Positions 42,010-49,693 of a stretch of 64,000 bases of DNA are shown here, piece by piece; within the stretch, counting starts at the first letter, position 1; each line of letters begins with the position of its first letter. Both the position numbers and the translations under genes were made by a program. The notes beneath the pieces are model-generated. The model saw nothing but the letters and a program-made list of their open reading frames with translations. It was not told the DNA's origin and ran no database searches. The DNA comes from Candidatus Melainabacteria bacterium (GTDB lineage Bacteria > Cyanobacteriota > Vampirovibrionia > 2-02-FULL-35-15), in the NCBI GenBank assembly GCA_016201905.1, contig JACQBQ010000035.1, positions 1 to 64,000 of the forward strand, read 5' to 3'.

Positions 42010-43728
42010 TTAAGAGATTGATTTTATTACTTTTTGCAGCTTTTCAGGACCATAACCACTAGTTCTTACTAGCCAGTTCTTATACTCTGGATTTAAAAAC
42101 TTATTTAATTTATTAGCGCTTTTTCTTGTAACTAATAGCCCAATGAGTGTAAGGATTGCAGGTAAAAGACTTCTTTTATTTATAGGTGGTAAATCATCGT
42201 TTGGTAGTACAACGACTGATGTATATTCCCTAAATTCACTTATATTTAAAGATTTGTATTCTGTTCCATGTGAGTCAGTCAGGATTATTATGTCTTCATC
42301 TCCTATGTGAGTATAGCTTTTAACTGTATATTGATGATGTGGAATGATACCTGAAAGTTCTCTTTGTGGGTTATTTCTTTTAGTTACCTCTTGTGAGGAA
42401 GGTGTTTTTATCGGATGAACAGGGCGAGTTACAGTTGCTTTTTGTAATGGTAAAGGATTTAATGCTTTTGGCAGGCTAGATGATTCACTTTGGTTTTTTT
42501 GAGTTGGCTCTATTTGTCTTGTGATTATTTCTTCAATCTTTTGCTTAATGAGTTCTTGAAATCTTTCTACTTTTTCGTCTGATATAGCTGGAGGGAGTCT
42601 GTAATATTTGTTTTGTAATTCTCTTGAAAGGGTTGCTAAGGTGAAATCTTCTTTTCTTATGTAACTTCCTACTGTTATTAGCTTTTGCGGAGCTTGACTT
42701 AATATGTGTCTTAGATCATCATCATCTAAAGACCATGTGAGTACTGTTACATAATCTTTGCCAGTAAGTAATATTGGAGAAGTAGATTGCAACATATGTG
42801 GGACCCGATCATATTTGTTTCCTGCTTCTTCACTTGCATAAGCTAATATGGAAAAGGCTAAGGAACCATCAGTTGCGCGGGAAGCATCAAAGTCTCTTGG
42901 ACTCATCCATTGAGATAATTTTGTAAATGGTACTGGTATTTTTCTTCCATCTATATTTACATCTATATTTAAGAATTGTTTTTTTTCAAGACTATAATCA
43001 GTTATTTTTATCATGCTTTTTAGTTCTTGGATATATTCTGGCGTAAAAGATAATCCTTTAATTGCTGCTAGTATTTCACAGTTTTGTAGCCCTCCTTGTG
43101 AATATTTTTCAGGATCTATACCGTTTATGCCAAAAACAATTTGATCAAGTACGTCAATGGTATTAAGATGCTTTAGTGCTAAGTCAATATTGTTTTTTAT
43201 TTCTTGATTGGTAGTTGTTTGTTTTGAATTAATAAATTCTTCTCTTAGCTTTTGTCTTTCTTGTCTTGTGCTTAAGGCAATACCATCTTTATTTGTATCG
43301 AATTCTTTTATGTTTAAATTTAACTCTCTTATAGCTTTTTCAATATAAGGAAATCCATCTTGGTTCTTAAAAAAAGCATCAATAGAATATCCATTAATTT
43401 CTGGATTAGCATTTGTTACTTTATTTGGTTTTGGTACATATTTAAGAGCCTGGGCTAACCTATTTACTGTAAGATTTCCTTCTGTTGTAAAAATTAGTGC
43501 AATAGCAGTAAATGTTGCATATCCAAGCCATCTTAAAGGTTCTATTCCAAGGCATCTTGTAGTAAATTTTAAACAGTTTTTAATTTTAGATGGAGTTTTT
43601 TTAAGCTCTTTATCTTGTGTGATTTTCTCTTGATCAAGAGTAGACTTTTTAGAATGATCAGTCTCCTCTTTTGCTTTTGGCAAAATTTGGCCACTTGGCT
43701 GTGCTGCTGAGACAGGTTTCAATTGCAT
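42010..43728 (-). CDS. predicted membrane-anchored calpain-like cysteine protease, paralogue C
   Basis: SQGGLQNCEILAAIKGLS closely matches the calpain QGxxxxCxxLAA motif; HQYTVKSY, IILTDSHG; DTNKDGIAL loop. Confidence 0.7.
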   Translation of the reverse strand: MQLKPVSAAQPSGQILPKAKEETDHSKKSTLDQEKITQDKELKKTPSKIKNCLKFTTRCLGIEPLRWLGYATFTAIALIFTTEGNLTVNRLAQALKYVPKPNKVTNANPEINGYSIDAFFKNQDGFPYIEKAIRELNLNIKEFDTNKDGIALSTRQERQKLREEFINSKQTTTNQEIKNNIDLALKHLNTIDVLDQIVFGINGIDPEKYSQGGLQNCEILAAIKGLSFTPEYIQELKSMIKITDYSLEKKQFLNIDVNIDGRKIPVPFTKLSQWMSPRDFDASRATDGSLAFSILAYASEEAGNKYDRVPHMLQSTSPILLTGKDYVTVLTWSLDDDDLRHILSQAPQKLITVGSYIRKEDFTLATLSRELQNKYYRLPPAISDEKVERFQELIKQKIEEIITRQIEPTQKNQSESSSLPKALNPLPLQKATVTRPVHPIKTPSSQEVTKRNNPQRELSGIIPHHQYTVKSYTHIGDEDIIILTDSHGTEYKSLNISEFREYTSVVVLPNDDLPPINKRSLLPAILTLIGLLVTRKSANKLNKFLNPEYKNWLVRTSGYGPEKLQKVIKSIS

Positions 43729-43828
43729 TTATTTATATTTTGTTGATACTTGAAGTAATTATAGTATATTTCTGGAAACAGATGAATTGTAATTTGTTTC
43801 TTACTTTAACAGCAATGAAAAAGGAAAT

Positions 43829-43902
43829 TAGCTGGAGGCGGACTTGAACCGCCGACCTATGGGTTATGAATCCATTGCTCTTACCAACTGAGCTATCCAG
43901 CC
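43829..43902 (-). tRNA. tRNA with anticodon CAT (elongator Met or Ile2)
   Basis: GGCTGGATAGCTCAGTTGGTAAGAGCAATGGATTCATAACCCATAGGTCGGCGGTTCAAGTCCGCCTCCAGC cloverleaf. Confidence 0.92.
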
Positions 43903-43939
43903 AGATCCTTTTTATTATACTAAAAGTGTAAAATATTAC

Positions 43940-44191
43940 TTGAAATTAGTTTATATGGACTTCTTCAGTAAATTATTTGGTAAATATGCAGGGTTACAAA
44001 CTGTTTTTAAAAGTTTTTTTCTCTTAATAACTTTGTTTCTAATATTTTTTGCTGTAAATTTATTTATTACTATTCAAAACAGATCTAAGTCTGCTTACAC
44101 TGTCTTAAGCAGTGAAGGTGAACAAACAAAGCTAATGCTTCAGGACACTAGAGTTCATAACTGGGATGAAATAGGAAAAAACAAGAAGTAG
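43940..44191 (+). CDS. small single-TM hypothetical protein
   Basis: ORF with one hydrophobic segment. Confidence 0.45.
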   Translation: MKLVYMDFFSKLFGKYAGLQTVFKSFFLLITLFLIFFAVNLFITIQNRSKSAYTVLSSEGEQTKLMLQDTRVHNWDEIGKNKK

Positions 44192-44197
44192 AAAAGG

Positions 44198-45601
44198 CTA
44201 TTTTCCTGCCGCATGCATAGCTCTAAGTTTTGTTATGTGATTTACTACTAAATTAATACCAAGAACAAGTAGTGAGTGCAATGCAAAGCCTTTGTATAAA
44301 CATCGTGCATGAAGATCTTCAGCTTCGTTTTGAAGACTTTTGTTCTCTTCTGTACTTTTCATTACATGGTGGATCCTGGCTGGTTCAGGGAATCTTTTAT
44401 TTAATCTTTCAAAGAAATTTGCTTCTTTATCAGCAGGTTTTAAATACTCGGGTTCTACTAGTATGCCTGGATTTACATTGTGTTTTTTTGCTAATTTTTT
44501 GTCAGCGCTTAAAGCAAGCAGTCCATTAGTTACTCTGTGTCCCATCCACCATGAAGGAATAACCGTCAACAGTTTTAAAATTCTTTCAACTCTTTCAAAC
44601 CAGCCCTGTGACAGGGTTATTGTCCCAAGCCATTTAGGTATAGTTGTCTGGGAAAATAAAAGCCCTAACTTTGGGTAAACTCCATGGGTCATATCTAAAT
44701 TTTTATCTACCACACTAAGAAACTTACTTTTCTTAACGGACTCTCTGTTTTCTAATTTATTTAGCAATATTGTATTTAGAACTGGAGAAATGAATATAGA
44801 GGCTGTGCCAACTATTTTTTGAAACAAGTTAAGTTCACCCGCTTCACCAAGGTTTGAACTCTCTGCGTCGCTTAAATATCCTTTTGTGCCTGTAAATCTA
44901 TCTTCTTTTAAAATGTATTTTCTGAATGCTCTTAAAAGCAATCCATAGCCACCCCAAAAACCACCTTCAATGGCACTTTCAAATATTATTGTGTATTTTT
45001 TCAGCTTATAAGCTGCTTCTTGATTTTTTTTTGATGGTTTATGTTGAGTACAAAACTCTTCAATAATTTTTGCTTGCTCCTTAAAATTCTCTGCTTGTTT
45101 TTTGTTACTGGCTTTCTCGTATAAAGAGGCAATAAAATTTTGATCTTCATACTCTTCTTCTTTCATTCTTTTTGTTGCATCTTTAAAGAGTTTATAATCC
45201 CTAAGCTCTGGCATAGTAAATCTAAGATAATGGAGAGCATCTTTTTGCATGTCTTTTTGAAGTATAAATTTGCTAGCCAGTTTTCCTACAAAGCTTGTTA
45301 AATATGGTGAAATACCTACAAGTACCGTAGCGGATAAACATTCGAGCGAAGATTCTAAAAATTTCTTTATTCCTCTAAAAATATCAGCACCCATAATTGG
45401 AAAGTCAAATGCTGTAATATCAAGAGCAGTTCTGTATGTGGACTCTCTTGAGCAAACAATGCTTGCAAAATCTTTACATGATTCCCATTTGCTAGAAGCT
45501 ATTTTATCTGGATGTTGTTCTCTGAGGTAAGGCTTGCCTTTTGTTTGGTCTCTTGAAGGCATTACTTTTGGTTTTTCAATATTTACTTCTGTAATTGGCA
45601 T
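44198..45601 (-). CDS. hypothetical membrane-associated protein (467 aa)
   Basis: Long ORF with several hydrophobic stretches; no recognised family. Confidence 0.75.
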   Translation of the reverse strand: MPITEVNIEKPKVMPSRDQTKGKPYLREQHPDKIASSKWESCKDFASIVCSRESTYRTALDITAFDFPIMGADIFRGIKKFLESSLECLSATVLVGISPYLTSFVGKLASKFILQKDMQKDALHYLRFTMPELRDYKLFKDATKRMKEEEYEDQNFIASLYEKASNKKQAENFKEQAKIIEEFCTQHKPSKKNQEAAYKLKKYTIIFESAIEGGFWGGYGLLLRAFRKYILKEDRFTGTKGYLSDAESSNLGEAGELNLFQKIVGTASIFISPVLNTILLNKLENRESVKKSKFLSVVDKNLDMTHGVYPKLGLLFSQTTIPKWLGTITLSQGWFERVERILKLLTVIPSWWMGHRVTNGLLALSADKKLAKKHNVNPGILVEPEYLKPADKEANFFERLNKRFPEPARIHHVMKSTEENKSLQNEAEDLHARCLYKGFALHSLLVLGINLVVNHITKLRAMHAAGK

Positions 45602-45681
45602 ATATTAAATAAATAGCTTTTATAGAGTACATTTTATTATGTATTTAAGGCTTAATTGTTAAAATAATATAAATAATTATT

Positions 45682-47340
45682 ATGTCAACAGAACTTCTTA
45701 ATGTCTTAGAAAAAAAACATTATTTTTCATCAGTAATTAGTGCTTGTACTGAAGCAATAAGGCTGGCAAATGTGAAAGTTGTTTATAACTATCCGGGAAG
45801 ACCAGCGACTTTGTTAGTAGACAACATTAAGGCAGAAGTGCCTCATATTGATGTTCAGGATTATTTGCCAAACGAATTTGTTGCAGCAGGAAAAGGTTTT
45901 GGTAGTTCAGTTGCAGGATGTGAGAGATCACTTGTTGTATTTAAGGATGTGGGGACAAATATAGCGTGCGATCATTTTTATTGCCTGAATCATATTGGAA
46001 TAAATCGTGGGCTTGTATTTTTTATAAGTGATGATCCTTCAGCATGGCACTCTCAAAATGAAGAAGATTCAAGAGGAATATGCTTTAATGCTGGATTGCC
46101 AATCCTAGAGCCCCATGATCAGTACAGTGCTTTTTATAGCATTCTTGCAGCTTATGAACTTTCTGAAATTTATAGACTTCCAGTCTTTGTCAGGACAACA
46201 GGCGGGTTGCTTAAAGAAAATTATGAACCTAAAAAAAATAATTTTAAAACGATTAAACTTCCTGTGGCTCATAACTTTGTAGATATTCCATTTGATGCTA
46301 GAGATAAATGGAAATCAATATTTAGTACTGTAGAAGAAGATAAAGAAGAGCTTGTTCAAAAACAGAGTCAAATTGCAAAATCTTTTGAGGTATCAGGCCT
46401 AAATATTGTAAAAGGAATAGGCAGGCTTGGCATAATTGCAAGTGGACTTCCTGCTACGCAGTTAGAAAATGAAAAGTTGATTGATAGTATTAGCTTGTTG
46501 AAACTTGTTACTATTTATCCTTTGCCGGAAGAAACAATTTTAAATTTTATAAAAGACAAAGAAAGAATTTTGATAATTGATCAAGGTGAACCATTGCTTG
46601 AGTTATTAATCAGGGATTGTGCTTATAGAAATGGTTTTAACAAACCGATTTTAGGAAAGCTAAACGGTTTTGTTAGAAAAGTTGGTGAGTTTAGGGATGA
46701 TGATTTAAAAATTTCTGTTGGTGCATTTAGAAATAATAAAACCCCAGAGGTTTTCCCAAAACATAAACAAATTGCTAAGGCTAAACCATTTAAAGATAAT
46801 GATGGATACCTGACTATGCTAAGTAGCTTAAGAGAAGCAGTTAAGGTGGTTGGTTGTAGGCCTCTTTATTGTGGAGATGCAGGTCAGCCAAGCCAAATTG
46901 CTGACACACCAGGCTATGAAGATCTTTTACATATGGAGACTACTATGGGTTGTTCAATTTCTTATTTGTCAGGAGGTATTGAAGCATATAGAAGAGCCAA
47001 TTTAAAAATTCCTTTTAAGGGAATAGCTTATGTAGGTGATTCCGATTTTTTTCACATGGCACTTCCTGGTATTTGTGAAGCAGCTGCCAAGGATCATCCC
47101 ATATTAATGCTTTTAATTGACAATCAGGGAGCGGTTTCTACTGGCAAGCAGTCGCATATGGGTATGAAAATAAATAAAGATATTAAGGAATTATCAATAA
47201 AGAAAATTTTAGAAGCAATGGAAATTAATTCCTTGGAAGAAACTTCGACAAAAGATAAAAACGATCTAACTAAAAAAATAATCAATGGACTTAGATATGA
47301 TGGCTTTGCAGTGATTATAGTTCATACTGTAGACACGTAA
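45682..47340 (+). CDS. indolepyruvate/2-oxoacid ferredoxin oxidoreductase alpha subunit-like TPP enzyme
   Basis: CGDAGQPSQIADTPGYEDLLHMETTMGCSISYLSGGIEAY, AYVGDSDFFHMALPGICEA, LLIDNQGAVSTGKQ. Confidence 0.8.
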   Translation: MSTELLNVLEKKHYFSSVISACTEAIRLANVKVVYNYPGRPATLLVDNIKAEVPHIDVQDYLPNEFVAAGKGFGSSVAGCERSLVVFKDVGTNIACDHFYCLNHIGINRGLVFFISDDPSAWHSQNEEDSRGICFNAGLPILEPHDQYSAFYSILAAYELSEIYRLPVFVRTTGGLLKENYEPKKNNFKTIKLPVAHNFVDIPFDARDKWKSIFSTVEEDKEELVQKQSQIAKSFEVSGLNIVKGIGRLGIIASGLPATQLENEKLIDSISLLKLVTIYPLPEETILNFIKDKERILIIDQGEPLLELLIRDCAYRNGFNKPILGKLNGFVRKVGEFRDDDLKISVGAFRNNKTPEVFPKHKQIAKAKPFKDNDGYLTMLSSLREAVKVVGCRPLYCGDAGQPSQIADTPGYEDLLHMETTMGCSISYLSGGIEAYRRANLKIPFKGIAYVGDSDFFHMALPGICEAAAKDHPILMLLIDNQGAVSTGKQSHMGMKINKDIKELSIKKILEAMEINSLEETSTKDKNDLTKKIINGLRYDGFAVIIVHTVDT

Positions 47341-47364
47341 CATGCTGAAGTATCTACATGACAG

Positions 47365-47673
47365 TTAATCTTTTCTCAAATTAATTTCACCAGCAATCTT
47401 ATCCATATTTTCTGCAAGCTTAAAATCAAGCTCAGTGAGACCAGCTACTCTATGTGTAACTAGTTTTACATCTACATTTCCATAAACATTTGACCACTCC
47501 GGGTGGTGATTCATTTTTTCACATACCATTCCTGTGCCCACCATAAATGAAAGTGCTTGGTTAAAGGTTTTAAACTTAAAAAGTTTGTGTAACTTGCCTT
47601 CTTTAATCTCCCAGCTTGTAAGCTTGCTTAGGTTAAGCTTTATCTCATCGTCACTTATTTTTTTGACATCCAT
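47365..47673 (-). CDS. 4a-hydroxytetrahydrobiopterin (pterin-4a-carbinolamine) dehydratase
   Basis: MNHHPEWSNVYGNVDVKLVTHRVAGLTELDFKLAENMD. Confidence 0.96.
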   Translation of the reverse strand: MDVKKISDDEIKLNLSKLTSWEIKEGKLHKLFKFKTFNQALSFMVGTGMVCEKMNHHPEWSNVYGNVDVKLVTHRVAGLTELDFKLAENMDKIAGEINLRKD

Positions 47674-47896
47674 AAAGTTTTTACTTTCTTACAATGACAA
47701 ATTCTGCTTTTTTGATTAAAAAACCCATAAAATTTAAAGAATTCCCATACCTTTTTGTATTTATTAGTTTGCCTTTATTCATCAATATATTAAACAATAC
47801 TAGCAAATTTGACTACTAATTAGGTAATATATTTGATTGTACATGGCAATTCCTTATTTTATTGAGGAATGGAAGGAAATAAAAAAGGAGATATTT

Positions 47897-48076
47897 ATGT
47901 CTAAAGAAACATTAGTAGTTGGCTCAAAAGTCAAAGATTTTATAAAAGAATCAGACTTAAGAAGTGATGGAGATTTAATTGATTCTCTATCTGATAGGGT
48001 TGCAGAAATGTTAAAAACAGCAATGCAACGCTGCAAAGAAAATGGCAGAAGTACAGTAAGACCCTGCGATCTTTAA
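47897..48076 (+). CDS. bacterial histone-fold protein (59 aa)
   Basis: MSKETLVVGSKVKDFIKESDLRSDGDLIDSLSDRVAEMLKTAMQRCKENGRSTVRPCDL: single histone fold ending in (K/R)TVRPxDL; AAGGAG RBS before ATG at 47897. Confidence 0.88.
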   Translation: MSKETLVVGSKVKDFIKESDLRSDGDLIDSLSDRVAEMLKTAMQRCKENGRSTVRPCDL

Positions 48077-48103
48077 TTTTGCAAAGTCATCTTATTAAGA
48101 TAA

Positions 48104-48143
48104 AAGCTCATTGATTTTTTTGTCAATGAGCTTTTTAATTTTT
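48104..48143. terminator. Rho-independent, probably bidirectional terminator
   Basis: AAGCTCATTGA-TTTTTTTG-TCAATGAGCTT followed by TTTAATTTTT. Confidence 0.85.
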
Positions 48144-49629
48144 ACAGATCTGTCTTTCCAGGCAGCCTAGCCTTAAAAGTAGCTTCATCAATGTGTTGAA
48201 ATTTGATTTTATTAACATCATCTATGTAGAGTTGGAATGGACTCTTTCCTTTTTCACCATTGGACTTAATATATTCTTCATCAACAAAATTTTCATACAG
48301 CTGATCTAATGCAGGTTTAAGGTCTTCACCTTGAAATCTTAAATTTGTAAAATCACTTGTTGGTATATTTGCAGAAATTAAAACTTCTTTATCATGAACT
48401 GATATTTTTAGATTTCCAGTCCTTAGCATTGCTGTATTTCCTTTAATGAAAGGATCTTCAACTGCACAAAATGACTGAATGTGTAGTCTTTCTGCGCCTA
48501 ATTTTTTAACTTTTCTTAGAGGATCCATGCTGAATGAATCTATAAAGTCAGCGAATTTATCAATGATTTCTTGTTCTAGAGAGTTAATTCTTTTGTTTCC
48601 CAAGATTAAAGCAAATGGGGGTAGTTTTCTTTTGTCTTCAATGTATTCTTTAATCCCAGTTTCAAAATCATTAAGAGGTATTCCATTTACTCTGTCTAAA
48701 CCTGGATCAAGCTGGTAGTGGTTTAATCCTTTAAAGTCTCTAATGGAGCACCTTCCAAAGGTTGGATCAATAAAAAAAAATAAACCCCAGAGGTTTGCAG
48801 AAGCAGCAAGGGCAGTAGCAAGTTCAAAGTTTCGAAGATCAATGCCAAATCTTCCCTTTAATTCTTTAGGTAAGAAATAACTTTCCATATGTGGGGGAAA
48901 CCATTTGGTAACTTCTCCTACTAAAACCTGAAGATTAGTTCCTACCTCTTCAAGATGCTTGCCTCTTATAATACCTTTTTCAATCTCGTGTTCTTTTTTT
49001 CCTGTGGTAAAGCAGTAAGCATCTTTCATAAGGTTATTAATCCATTCTTTTAAATGCCTTCTGGTTTTGGTTATTTTGTAATAATCTGTATCAGCGGTGT
49101 GTGCTATTGTCATGAAATTAGGTGCTTTAAAAGCCATCCCTGCAGCCTGAAATCCTCCGGCTGAAACGCCATAAAAGTGTTTAGGTTTTACTCCAAGCGA
49201 GTCAAGTAATACTTTTAATAATGCTTTTGTTGCTGTAGATGCAACCACTCTAATTTCTCCTCCTTGGATTATTACTGAAATTTCTTCCAGCATTTTTTTG
49301 TTTTCTTTATGATTTCTGTCTTGTGTGGTCGCAATATAAAAAGCTTGTTGTATTTTCGAAAACTTTTTTTTACCATCCTCAGAGAGTGACTTGTATAAGG
49401 CACGAAAGTCAAATGCATCAAATCGTGCCTGTGGAGTATCATCATTCTTATTTATAATGTTTGATGCTATTGATTTTTCCAGGTGACTGTTTTCTAATGG
49501 TTCTATCCCTGCTTTATATAACCATGGTTTTCTAAGCAGCGCTATTTTGTTTTTTGGTATTTCAAGAGCGTGATGATGTCCTCTAAAAGCACTTACAATA
49601 TTCCTCACTGAATTTGTATAATCGATCAT
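48142..49629 (-). CDS. divergent patatin-like phospholipase candidate
   Basis: IIQGGEIRVVASTATKALLKVLLDSLGVKPKHFYGVSAGGFQAAGMA (GxSxG elbow); LDPGLDRVNGIP as possible catalytic Asp region. Confidence 0.65.
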   Translation of the reverse strand: MIDYTNSVRNIVSAFRGHHHALEIPKNKIALLRKPWLYKAGIEPLENSHLEKSIASNIINKNDDTPQARFDAFDFRALYKSLSEDGKKKFSKIQQAFYIATTQDRNHKENKKMLEEISVIIQGGEIRVVASTATKALLKVLLDSLGVKPKHFYGVSAGGFQAAGMAFKAPNFMTIAHTADTDYYKITKTRRHLKEWINNLMKDAYCFTTGKKEHEIEKGIIRGKHLEEVGTNLQVLVGEVTKWFPPHMESYFLPKELKGRFGIDLRNFELATALAASANLWGLFFFIDPTFGRCSIRDFKGLNHYQLDPGLDRVNGIPLNDFETGIKEYIEDKRKLPPFALILGNKRINSLEQEIIDKFADFIDSFSMDPLRKVKKLGAERLHIQSFCAVEDPFIKGNTAMLRTGNLKISVHDKEVLISANIPTSDFTNLRFQGEDLKPALDQLYENFVDEEYIKSNGEKGKSPFQLYIDDVNKIKFQHIDEATFKARLPGKTDL

Positions 49630-49693
49630 AATTAAGCAATAATTTTTATTCTTAGTATTTTACTATAAAACCAAATTCTTGTTTGGTTTTTAA

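Noticed and set aside
44272-44678. Two overlapping plus-strand ORFs (85 and 112 aa)
   Set aside because: Antisense to the 467-aa ORF, mutually overlapping frames, low-complexity shadow ORFs.
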